A stretch of DNA of 64,000 bases from Betaproteobacteria bacterium. GTDB taxonomy: Bacteria > Pseudomonadota > Gammaproteobacteria > Burkholderiales > SG8-39. Below, piece after piece: positions 20,495 through 31,496 of this stretch. The DNA is taken from assembly GCA_005881575.1 (NCBI GenBank), contig VBCA01000004.1, positions 1 through 64,000 on the forward strand. Reading direction: 5' to 3'. Under the pieces are notes generated by a model. That model was not told the origin of the DNA, did no database searches, and was given only the letters and a program-made list of their open reading frames with translations. The position numbers and the translations under genes are program-made. Position 1 is the stretch's first letter. Every line of letters starts with the position of its first letter.

Positions 20495-20583
20495 TGCTTT
20501 GGGCCGTAGTAGCAGCTGTTGTTGTTTTCATTGGCGGCATGTTGTTCGTTGCCTATGAAGCAAGCAGCGCTGGGCGTAAGTAA
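20494..20583 (+). CDS. Tiny single-helix membrane protein (candidate cassette ORF 2)
   Basis: 29 codons from ATG to TAA, with GGAG 8 nt before the start. The product is one predicted transmembrane helix (AVVAAVVVFIGGMLFVAY) with a short polar end, like many small membrane proteins. It overlaps the preceding tiny ORF by 4 bp and its stop codon runs directly into the attC-like hairpin, which is the layout of an integron gene cassette. No homologue is recognised. Confidence 0.4.
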   Translation: MLWAVVAAVVVFIGGMLFVAYEASSAGRK

Positions 20584-20660
20584 CTATAACAAGCCATTCG
20601 AGACGGACCTTCGCAAGCGGGCTTCGCCCACTTGCTCGGCGCTCAATGGCGACGTTGTGC
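20584..20660 (+). repeat. attC-like imperfect inverted repeat
   Basis: Outer ends read CTATAAC and GTTGTGC (compare RYYYAAC...GTTRRRY of integron attC sites). Inside, CCATTCGAG pairs with CTCAATGG leaving one unpaired C, as in the L''/L' boxes of attC, and a central stem GCAAG-GGGC-TTC-GCCC-CTTGC completes the fold. The R' box departs from consensus at one position. No integrase gene lies in the window, so this would be a lone attC. Confidence 0.4.
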
Positions 20661-20845
20661 CTAAGCTCCGATTCGTCGCCTCAATGAGCGTCACGGCAGC
20701 AGCCGTCTCTGGCTGCGGCGACCGCTATCGCGAGGAAGCGACGCGATATCACGCCGTTGCGCAAGAGGTTCTCGTTGCCAGGCAGGATCTGTCCAACTGT
20801 GCGCCGAAGGTGACGCAGCTCAGGTTCGCAGGAGACTACTCGTAG
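20657..20845 (+). CDS. Small putative lipoprotein (candidate cassette ORF 3, 3' end runs into greA)
   Basis: 62 codons from a GTG that lies within the right end of the attC-like site. The N-terminus is a plausible lipoprotein signal: basic PKLR, a short hydrophobic run, and AVSGC as lipobox with Cys20, then a helical polar segment. The reading frame ends 10 bases inside the convergent greA gene, which suggests the original 3' end was lost. No family recognised; expression is unproven. Confidence 0.3.
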   Translation: MPKLRFVASMSVTAAAVSGCGDRYREEATRYHAVAQEVLVARQDLSNCAPKVTQLRFAGDYS

Positions 20846-21312
20846 CGGACTTCGAGCACCTCGTACTTCCGCACCCCGCCCGGCGTCTGCACCTCGACCT
20901 GGTCCCCGGCGGACCTGCCGATGAGCGCCCGCGCGATGGGCGAGCCGATCGAGATCTTGCCTTTCTTGATGTCGGCTTCGTCGTCCCCGACGATTTGGTA
21001 GGTCACCGACTCGCCGCCCTTCATCTCCTCGAGATCGACGGTGGCGCCGAACACGCAGCGCCCGTCGGCGTCGACCACCTTCGGGTCGATGACCTGCGCG
21101 TTGGAAAGCTTGCTCTCGATCTCCTTGATCCTCGCTTCGATGAAGCCCTGACGCTCCTTGGCCGCGTCGTATTCGGCGTTCTCGGAAAGATCGCCGTGAG
21201 TCCGCGCCTCGGCGATCGCCGTGATCGCATTCGGCCGTTCCACCGTTTTCAGGCGGTGGAGCTCCTGTCGCAACAGCTCGGCCCCGGTCGTGGTCAGCGG
21301 AATAGTGCTCAT
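20836..21312 (-). CDS. greA: Transcription elongation factor GreA
   Basis: RNA polymerase cleavage-stimulating factor (158 aa, the standard length). The N-terminal coiled coil ends in the acidic tip region [18 protein letters not shown], and the C-terminal globular domain has [18 protein letters not shown]. The start at 21312 gives the usual N-terminus; an extension upstream has no similarity. It lies 90 bp downstream of carB, and the intervening sequence has a GC-rich stretch followed by five T residues that may be a weak terminator. Confidence 0.97.
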   Translation of the reverse strand: MSTIPLTTTGAELLRQELHRLKTVERPNAITAIAEARTHGDLSENAEYDAAKERQGFIEARIKEIESKLSNAQVIDPKVVDADGRCVFGATVDLEEMKGGESVTYQIVGDDEADIKKGKISIGSPIARALIGRSAGDQVEVQTPGGVRKYEVLEVRYE

Positions 21313-21402
21313 GGCCGTATCAAGAAAAAGCCGCCGCGGCGCCCCAAGAGCGCCAGGCTGCGGCATCGGTTATTCAGAACAGAAGAATTCGCGGAAGGCT
21401 AT

Positions 21403-24643
<3,241 letters not shown>

Positions 24644-24651
<8 letters not shown>

Positions 24652-25807
24652 TGCGACGCTCCTGCATCATCTTGGCGAAGCGGTCGAAGAGATACCCGAT
24701 GTCGTGCGGCCCGGGGCTCGCCTCGGGATGCCCCTGAAAGCAGAACGCCGGCCGGTCGGTGCGTGCGAGGCCCTGCAGGCTGCCGTCGAAGAGAGATACG
24801 TAGGTGGTCTTGAGGTTCGCCGGGAGCGTGTCCGGGTCGACCGCGAAGCCGTGATTCTGGCTGGTGATGACGACCGTTCCTCTCTCCAAGTCCTTCACCG
24901 GGTGGTTGGCGCCGTGATGCCCGAACTTCATCTTCACGGTCTTGGCGCCGGAGGCGAGCCCCATGAGCTGGTGGCCTAGGCAGATCCCGAAAGTCGGAAT
25001 CCCGGTGTCGATGATTTGGCGGATGGCGCGTACCGCGTAGTCGCAGGGTTCCGGGTCGCCCGGACCGTTCGACAAAAACACACCGTCGGGCCCGAGGGCG
25101 AGGACATCCTCTGCCGGCGTCTGCGCCGGAAGAACCGTAACCCGGCAGCCGCGATCGACGAGCATGCGCAGTATGTTGCGTTTGATGCCGTAATCGTACG
25201 CGACGACGTGAAAGCGCAGCTCGGCGCCCTTGCCGAACCCGCCGCCGGCCCGCCATCTCCCCTCCGACCATTCGTAGGGCTTGGCGGTCGTCACGACCTT
25301 GGCCAAATCCATCCCGGCGAGCCCGGGAAAGGCTCGAGCCGCTTCCAGCGCCCGATCCGCGTCGTCCGAACCCGCAAGCACGGCGCCGTTCTGGGCGCCT
25401 TTTTCGCGGAGGATGCGGGTGAGGCGCCGCGTGTCGATGCCCGCGACGGCGACCACTTTGTCCGAGACGAGAAAATCGGAGAGACCCCGTTCGGCCCGCC
25501 AGCTCGAGGCCGCAGCGGACAGATCCCTGACCACCAGACCCGCGGCGAACACCTTTCCCGACTCCAGGTCCTCGCGGTTGGTCCCGGTATTGCCGATGTG
25601 CGGATGGGTCAGAGTGACGATTTGGCGGCAATACGACGGGTCGGTGAGGATCTCCTGATACCCGGTGATGGCCGTGTTGAAGACCACCTCCCCTGAAGCA
25701 AGACCGGCCGCTCCGGCGGACGTACCCCGAAAGACGGTGCCGTCGGCTAATGCGAGCAGGGCGGGCGGGGCGACAGGCACGGCGGCGGGCTCATGGTGGG
25801 GCCACAT
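24644..25807 (-). CDS. carA: Carbamoyl-phosphate synthase small subunit
   Basis: Glutamine amidotransferase subunit that feeds ammonia to CarB (387 aa). The class I triad is visible: Cys in [11 protein letters not shown], and His/Glu in [11 protein letters not shown]. The N-terminal domain has the typical [13 protein letters not shown]. The start used is the ATG at 25807, which lies two bases from a perfect hairpin and has no ribosome site; a GTG nine codons in would give a more family-like length. Confidence 0.97.
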
Positions 25808-25808
25808 A

Positions 25809-25846
25809 TGCAGAGCGGGACCGGCTCACACCGGTCCCGCTCTGCA
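25809..25846. repeat. Perfect 16-bp inverted repeat before carA
   Basis: Arms 25809-25824 and 25831-25846 are exact complements with a 6-nt loop (CTCACA). The element touches the annotated carA start and lies in the carA / histidine kinase divergent region. On neither strand does a T tract follow, so a plain terminator is not obvious; an RNA structure in the carA leader or a palindromic protein site are both possible. Confidence 0.75.
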
Positions 25847-25932
25847 AAGAGCGAAGAAGTATACCGTGATTCCTCCTACCCATCAACCTTCCGGCTCGCG
25901 GGTTCGCTTCTTGCTCAGAGGAACGGCACCGC

Positions 25933-27744
25933 TTGCTAAACCGTGCCAGAATTAATGACTCACTCTTCAGAGCTCGCGAGAACGAAAACGTGACCGCGCC
26001 ACGCGCCTCGATCGGCGCCCTGTCCTCCGCCGAATTCCTTCCGCAGCGAGTCTCGCTTCTCTACCGGCTGTCGGGAAACGACGTTCCCGCAATCCTTCTC
26101 ACATCGGCCATCGCGGCATTCGCGCTTTGGGGCTACATCAGCGACAAACTCCTCGCCGCCTGGCTGATCTGGCTGGTGCTGGCGAGCCTGGTGCGGTTCG
26201 TCCTCAAGCGCGCATACCGCCTGCGCCAGCCCGGACCGGAAGCCGCGGCGCGCTGGGAGGGGTTTTTCTGCCTCGCGAGCGCCTTCGTCGGCACTGCCTG
26301 GGGTGTGACGGTGATGCTGCTCTACCCGGAGCACGGCCAGTTCCACGAGATCCTCCTTCCATTCCTGATCGGCAGCGTCGCGATGGGGCTACCTCCGGCG
26401 CTCGCTCCCAGCCCCAAGTCGTTCGCATGCCTGATCGTGCCGATCTTCACGCCCTTGATCGGCCTGCTTTTTACACAAGGCGGCGCATTCAACACCTCCG
26501 CCGGGATCCTGATTCTGGTGTTCTCCGCGGTGCTCCTGGCGCTGTATCTGTCCTCAAACCGGGCGCTGATCGAGACGCTGCGCTTCGGCCGGGAAAACGA
26601 GCGCTTGCTCGAGCAGGTCAAGGAAGCCAAGGATCGCCTGGACCTCGCACTGCAGGCGGCCAACATCCTCATCTGGGACTGGGACGCGCGCAGGACCAAC
26701 GTGTTCCTGGGCGGCAACTGGGCGATCATCCTGAGAGTGGGCAAGGAAACCAGCGCTCTGAACCTGGATGAATTGGCTCAAATGGTGCATCCCGATGATC
26801 TTCCGAAAGTGAAGCAGGCCTTGGACAACTGCCTGAACGGCGGGGAGTCTGAGTATGTCGCCGAGCACCGCGTCAAGACGCTCGCTGGAGGCTGGGTTTG
26901 GAGCCTGTCCCGCGGAAGAGTGGTCGAGCGCGATGCGGGCGGGCGGGCGCTGCGCGTGACCGGCGTCAACGTGGACATCGACGATCGCAAGCGCGCCGAG
27001 GTCGAGTTGCTGGCCGCCGTACAGCGCGAAAAAGAGCTCTCCGAGATGAAATCGAAGTTCGTCTCGACCGCTTCGCACGAGTTCCGCACGCCGCTCGCAA
27101 CCATGCTCTCGTCGGCAGAATTGCTCGAGCACTACTCCGAGAGTCTGAGCCCGGCCGAGAAAGCCAACCTCCTGCAGACCATCCAGGGCGGCGCAAAACG
27201 CATGAGCGAAATGATCGACGACGTGCTCACATTGGGCCGCGCGGAGTCGGGCGTGCTCAAGTTGAACCTCGGACCGGCGAATCTGCGCGAGCTCTGCAGC
27301 ACAGTCGTGTCGGAATTCCGCATCGCGCAAGGCAAGCAGCACGTCATCACCCTGGACGACCGCTTCGACCGTCCCGATGTGATCATGGACGAGAGGCTGC
27401 TGCGGCATATCCTGAACAACCTCCTCTCGAACGCGGTGAAGTACTCTCCTCCAGGCAGCGAAGTGACCTTTTCCGTCAGCCGGCGCAACGAGCAGGCCGC
27501 GATCGAGATCCAGGATCGGGGAATCGGGATACCCCTGGAAGATCAGCCGCGGATGTTCGAGAGCTTTCATCGCGCTTCGAACGTCGAGAACCGCCCCGGC
27601 ACCGGCCTGGGTCTTGCGATCGTGAAGAAGGCGGTGGAGCTTCACGGCGGCGAAATCAGCCTCACGAGCGCGGTCGGCTCCGGAACCCGGTTCACGGTTA
27701 TGATTCCCCTACGGCCGGTCAAACAGCCGGCCGGAGTGAGCTGA
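25933..27744 (+). CDS. Membrane sensor histidine kinase with PAS domain
   Basis: 603 aa from a TTG start; a GTG at 25990 is an equally possible start. About six transmembrane helices lie between residues 50 and 208, without a large periplasmic domain, then a short coiled coil (residues 215-240), a PAS domain (about 235-350), HisKA with SHEFRTPL (His382) and HATPase_c with NLLSNAVKYSPPG, DRGIGIP and GTGLGLAIV. It should autophosphorylate and pass phosphate to a receiver, most simply the one encoded by the next gene, with which it overlaps in ATGA. The signal is unknown. The pair interrupts the carA-dapB neighbourhood. Confidence 0.93.
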   Translation: MLNRARINDSLFRARENENVTAPRASIGALSSAEFLPQRVSLLYRLSGNDVPAILLTSAIAAFALWGYISDKLLAAWLIWLVLASLVRFVLKRAYRLRQPGPEAAARWEGFFCLASAFVGTAWGVTVMLLYPEHGQFHEILLPFLIGSVAMGLPPALAPSPKSFACLIVPIFTPLIGLLFTQGGAFNTSAGILILVFSAVLLALYLSSNRALIETLRFGRENERLLEQVKEAKDRLDLALQAANILIWDWDARRTNVFLGGNWAIILRVGKETSALNLDELAQMVHPDDLPKVKQALDNCLNGGESEYVAEHRVKTLAGGWVWSLSRGRVVERDAGGRALRVTGVNVDIDDRKRAEVELLAAVQREKELSEMKSKFVSTASHEFRTPLATMLSSAELLEHYSESLSPAEKANLLQTIQGGAKRMSEMIDDVLTLGRAESGVLKLNLGPANLRELCSTVVSEFRIAQGKQHVITLDDRFDRPDVIMDERLLRHILNNLLSNAVKYSPPGSEVTFSVSRRNEQAAIEIQDRGIGIPLEDQPRMFESFHRASNVENRPGTGLGLAIVKKAVELHGGEISLTSAVGSGTRFTVMIPLRPVKQPAGVS

Positions 27745-29810
27745 TGGCCGACGAATCCAGGAAGAAAGTCCTCGTCATCGAGGACGAGCCCAGCATCCGC
27801 AACAACATCATGCTGATGCTGAAGGTCGAACGTTACGCCGCCACTGGAGCGGAAAACGGCCGCGTCGGCCTGGAGCTGGCGCGCAGCGATCCACCCGATC
27901 TCATCCTCTGCGACGTGATGATGCCGGAGATGGATGGATTCGCCGTGCTCGAGGCCTTGCGGGCCGAGCCGCGCCTGGCCGAGATTCCGTTCATCTTCCT
28001 CACGGCGCTCGACGACCGCTCCAGCACGCGCCGCGGCATGAATCTCGGCGCCGACGACTACCTCCCGAAACCGTTCACCCGAAACGAGCTCATGGAAGCG
28101 GTGAACAGCAGGCTGAAGAAATTCGAGAACCTGACCCAGGCGCTGGCGGCGCGGCTGGTCCCGCAGCGGGACCGCCTCACGCAGAAATTCCGGGAAAAAA
28201 TCTCCGGCGGCGACGGCACCGCGGCGCTCGAGGACGCCGATCCCGGCACCCCGACCGGCAAGATCTCCGAGACGTCGGTGCTCTTCTCGGACATCCGCAA
28301 CTTCACGACGTATTCGGAGCGGCTCACCAGCAACGAGACCGCCGAGCTGCTCAATGCCTACCTCCAGACCGCTTGCGCACCGATCATCCGCTGCCGCGGC
28401 GTCGTCATGAAATTCATCGGCGACGGCGTCATGGCCCTGTTCGAGCCCTCTCAGGACGAAGGGGGCGAATCCCACGCGCACCGGGCGGTGCGCGCCGGCC
28501 TCGCAATGCAGCTTGCCGCGCTCGAATTCCGCGAATGGGTTAAGCAGCGCCACCCTTCACAAAGCCTGCCCGAATTTTCCATAGGCGTGGGCATACACAG
28601 CGGCGAAGTGCTGCTGTGCCACGTCGGCACGCCGGGCCGCGGAGAGCTCACCGTGATCGGGGACGCCGTGAACATCGCTTCGCGCCTGGAGGGTCAGACC
28701 AAGGAACTCGGCTGGGCGGTGGTCGCAAGCGAAGCGACCGTCAACGCCGTCGGCTCGGCGCTCGTCGTCGGGTCGCGCCGCAAGGTGCAGTTGCGCGGAC
28801 GCAGCGTGCCCACCGAAGCGTTCGAAATCATCGGCATTGCGGCCGGCGATGCCGCCCAGGCCTCCGTTCAGATCCCGGAGGACATGCGGCAGGCGCTCGC
28901 GGCCAACGCCCGGGTCGCTGCCGATGCGGCGAAGGCCGCCCTGGGCATCACCTTGAGCATCATGACCGGAGATATCGGCGAAAAGCGCCTGACGGTCCAA
29001 GGCTACCGCGTCGTGTCGAAGGTCGGCCGCGGCGGCTCCTCGGTCGTCTACCTCGCCGAGCGGGAAAGCGACCAGCAGCAGGTCGTCCTCAAGATTCTCA
29101 ACGCCACCGCCGGCCTGGACGAAATCCTGCTGCAGCGCTTCGTGCAGGAGTTCGACATCATCTCGTCGATCGATCACCCCAACGTGGTCAAGATCTACGA
29201 TCGGGGCTTCAGCGATCGCCACGCGTACATCGCGATGGAGTATTTTCCCAACGGCAGCCTCGCCGAAATCATCCCTCGGGGCTTGAGCGGGCGGCAGGCC
29301 TTGTCGCTGCTCGCCCAGGCCGCGGGCGCGCTGCGCGAGGTTCACAGCCGCGGCATCATCCACCGCGATATCAAGCCGGGAAATCTCATGGCGCGCGCCG
29401 ACGGCAGCATCGTCCTCGCCGACTTCGGCATAGCCAAGCGGCTCGGGGAGGACAAGGGGCGCACCCGGCAAGGGGAGCTCTACGGGACTCCCTATTACGT
29501 TTCACCGGAGCAGATCGAAGGCAGCCCCGCGACGCTGCAGTCCGACATCTACGCCCTCGGTATCATCTTCTACGAAATGTTGACGCGCCAGCGGCCGTTC
29601 GATGCCGAATCGGTGTCGGGATTGATCGCGCTACACGTCAGCGCACCGCGGCCGAAACTCCCTGACGGCTTGGCCGAGTATCAAGGGCTGCTCGACAGGC
29701 TGATCGCCGTGGATCCCCGCAACCGGTTCAAAAGGGCGGACGAGGTGCTCGAGGCGATCGACGAGGTATGGACGCAGCACGCCCTGCGCGCGCTGAAGCG
29801 GGGGAGTTGA
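27744..29810 (+). CDS. Receiver / class III nucleotide cyclase / Ser-Thr kinase fusion protein
   Basis: 688 aa with three output layers. Residues 8-125 are a receiver (acidic ED near 13-14, Asp57, Thr87, Lys109). Residues 175-365 are a class III cyclase: metal aspartates 183 and 227, Lys223 and Thr303 at the base-specificity positions (pointing to adenylate cyclase), Asn310 and Arg314. Residues 421-680 are a Hanks-type kinase: glycine loop GRGGSSVVY, Lys450, HRDIKPGN (Asp542), DFG at 560. No transmembrane helix is seen. All catalytic residues look intact. A phosphorelay from the overlapping upstream kinase probably gates cAMP synthesis and/or protein phosphorylation; that link is inference. 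Confidence 0.93.
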   Translation: MADESRKKVLVIEDEPSIRNNIMLMLKVERYAATGAENGRVGLELARSDPPDLILCDVMMPEMDGFAVLEALRAEPRLAEIPFIFLTALDDRSSTRRGMNLGADDYLPKPFTRNELMEAVNSRLKKFENLTQALAARLVPQRDRLTQKFREKISGGDGTAALEDADPGTPTGKISETSVLFSDIRNFTTYSERLTSNETAELLNAYLQTACAPIIRCRGVVMKFIGDGVMALFEPSQDEGGESHAHRAVRAGLAMQLAALEFREWVKQRHPSQSLPEFSIGVGIHSGEVLLCHVGTPGRGELTVIGDAVNIASRLEGQTKELGWAVVASEATVNAVGSALVVGSRRKVQLRGRSVPTEAFEIIGIAAGDAAQASVQIPEDMRQALAANARVAADAAKAALGITLSIMTGDIGEKRLTVQGYRVVSKVGRGGSSVVYLAERESDQQQVVLKILNATAGLDEILLQRFVQEFDIISSIDHPNVVKIYDRGFSDRHAYIAMEYFPNGSLAEIIPRGLSGRQALSLLAQAAGALREVHSRGIIHRDIKPGNLMARADGSIVLADFGIAKRLGEDKGRTRQGELYGTPYYVSPEQIEGSPATLQSDIYALGIIFYEMLTRQRPFDAESVSGLIALHVSAPRPKLPDGLAEYQGLLDRLIAVDPRNRFKRADEVLEAIDEVWTQHALRALKRGS

Positions 29811-29817
29811 AGCCGGA

Positions 29818-30615
29818 CTACCGAAGCTCCAGCACGTCCTGCATGTCGTACAGGCCGCGTTCCTTGTTCTCGAGGAAGCGCGCAGCTCGGAGCGCCCCGA
29901 GGGCGTAGGTGGCGCGGCTGCCCGAGCGCACGGTGATCTCCAGGCGCTCGCCCTCTCCGATGAACATCACGGTATGCTCACCGGCGATATCGCCGCCGCG
30001 AACGGAGTGGAACCCGATCGCCTTGGAATCACGTTCACCGACCTCTCCCTTGCGTCCGTGCACGGCGGTGCGGGCGAGGTCCCTGCCGAGCGCGCGGGCG
30101 ATCACTTCGCCGAACTTGAGCGCCGTGCCTGACGGCGCATCGATCTTGTGTCGATGGTGTGCTTCGAGGATCTCCACGTCGTAAGCTTCACCGAGCGTGC
30201 GTGCGGCAGTCTCGACAAGCCTGAAGGCGACGTTCACGCCCGCCGACATGTTCGGCGCCTTTACGATCGCGATCTTTCCCGCCGCCGCCGCGATGCGTTC
30301 GTCTTGCGCCGCCGAAAAACCGGTCGTTCCTATCACCATGCGCACGCCCTTTTTCAGGCACTGGTCCAGGTGCGCGAGCGTACCTTCAGGACGGGTAAAA
30401 TCGATCAGGCAGTCGCCTTTCGCAACGCCGTCGGCGAGGCTGGACGCGATCTTCAGGCCGCAGGGACGTCCGACCAGTTCTCCCGCATCCTTGCCGATGA
30501 CCGGGCTTCCGGGAGCTTCCAGCGCGGCCGCGAGCTTGAGATCCCCCGATGCGAGGGTCATCTCGATCAGCGTGCGTCCCATGCGGCCCCCCGCGCCGGC
30601 GATGACAAGCTTCAC
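29818..30615 (-). CDS. dapB: 4-hydroxy-tetrahydrodipicolinate reductase
   Basis: NAD(P)H-dependent step of lysine/diaminopimelate synthesis (265 aa). The N-terminal Rossmann motif GAGGRMGR, the hinge GTTGFS and the substrate signature EAHHRHKIDAPSGTALK with catalytic His and Lys are present. The start is a GTG at 30615 that overlaps the bamE stop (GTGA). The convergent cyclase/kinase gene ends only 7 bp away. Confidence 0.97.
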   Translation of the reverse strand: MKLVIAGAGGRMGRTLIEMTLASGDLKLAAALEAPGSPVIGKDAGELVGRPCGLKIASSLADGVAKGDCLIDFTRPEGTLAHLDQCLKKGVRMVIGTTGFSAAQDERIAAAAGKIAIVKAPNMSAGVNVAFRLVETAARTLGEAYDVEILEAHHRHKIDAPSGTALKFGEVIARALGRDLARTAVHGRKGEVGERDSKAIGFHSVRGGDIAGEHTVMFIGEGERLEITVRSGSRATYALGALRAARFLENKERGLYDMQDVLELR

Positions 30616-30962
30616 TGTTCGCGCTTTCCCGGGGACGCGGCAGCCACGACATCTCCCTCGACGCGCTTCATCTTGCCGTTCTCGAAAAACACCGCAATGC
30701 GGCGGTACTCGATCTCGCGGCTGTTGGCGCGCTGCCGCACGAAGACGTAATCCCAGCGTTCCTCGTGAAAGATGTCGCTGACCAAGGGCGTGCCCAGGAC
30801 GAATCGCACCTGATCGCGGGTCAGTCCGGGCTTGAGCTGCGCCACCATTTCCTGGGTGATGTAATTCCCCTGCTGGATTTCCATCCGGTAGGGTGTGAGG
30901 CTCGGCGCAAGCTCGCACGCCGCAGTGAGAAGCGGCAACGCCAGAATCAGGATTCGCGGCAC
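30612..30962 (-). CDS. bamE: Outer-membrane assembly lipoprotein BamE (SmpA)
   Basis: Small accessory lipoprotein of the BAM complex that inserts beta-barrel proteins (116 aa). The signal peptide ends in a lipobox LTAAC (Cys16). The fold signature QGNYITQEMVAQLKPGLTRDQV and VLGTPLVSDIFHEERWDYVF is clear. It is coupled by overlap to dapB and diverges from fur, the usual arrangement in this group. Confidence 0.96.
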   Translation of the reverse strand: MPRILILALPLLTAACELAPSLTPYRMEIQQGNYITQEMVAQLKPGLTRDQVRFVLGTPLVSDIFHEERWDYVFVRQRANSREIEYRRIAVFFENGKMKRVEGDVVAAASPGKREQ

Positions 30963-31036
30963 GATCAGGATGTTTCCGCGGCGATGAAACGCTATATGAT
31001 AGCGGAAACGGGCATCTTCCCCCGAGGTGATCCTCC

Positions 31037-31474
31037 GTGACCAATGTGCACGACTTGAAAACCAGCGGCCTGAAGGCCACAGGCCCGAGGCTGCGAATTC
31101 TGAAGCTTTTCGAAAACAGCAAGGTGCGCCACCTATCGGCCGAAGACGTCTATCGGATTCTCATCAACGAGGGATTGGACATAGGCCTCGCCACGGTCTA
31201 CCGCGTCCTCACGCAGTTCGAACAGGCCGGTATCCTCCAGCGCCACCACTTCGAGTCCGACAAGGCAGTGTTCGAGCTCAATGAAGGCAGCCACCACGAC
31301 CATCTGGTGTGCATTCAGTGCGGGCGCGTCGAAGAGTTCTACGACGCCGAAATCGAGAAGCGCCAGGTCCGTGTCGCCACGGAACGCGGCTTTGCGATTC
31401 GCGAGCACTCTCTACAACTGTACGCCGAGTGCACCAAGCCGCATTGCCCGCACAAACCCCGCGCGAAGGCCTAG
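31037..31474 (+). CDS. fur: Ferric uptake regulator
   Basis: Metal-dependent transcriptional repressor (145 aa). The winged helix ([13 protein letters not shown] ... [12 protein letters not shown]) is followed by the metal/dimer domain with HHDHLVC, a CxxC pair in CIQCGR, and a C-terminal CTKPHCPHK. It diverges from bamE across a 74-bp gap that must hold both promoters. A Ser/Thr kinase gene follows after 22 bp on the same strand. Confidence 0.97.
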   Translation: MTNVHDLKTSGLKATGPRLRILKLFENSKVRHLSAEDVYRILINEGLDIGLATVYRVLTQFEQAGILQRHHFESDKAVFELNEGSHHDHLVCIQCGRVEEFYDAEIEKRQVRVATERGFAIREHSLQLYAECTKPHCPHKPRAKA

Positions 31475-31496
31475 GGTTCGCAGTAGCCGCATTTCG

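Noticed and set aside
20519-20656. Longer frame through the tiny ORF and the attC-like hairpin into the lipoprotein-like ORF
   Set aside because: It has no ribosome site at its TTG, and reads out of frame through a better supported tiny ORF and a structured repeat.
21313-21402. Terminator between carB and greA
   Set aside because: A GC-rich stretch with T5 is present but the stem is short and ambiguous, so it is only mentioned under greA.
26898-27743. Upstream extension of the receiver-cyclase-kinase frame
   Set aside because: It overlaps the histidine kinase in another frame and is low-complexity Arg-rich; the ATG at 27744 gives an intact receiver domain.
31281-31496. Upstream extension of the second Ser/Thr kinase
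   Set aside because: It lies inside fur in another frame; the ATG at 31497 gives a normal kinase N-terminus.
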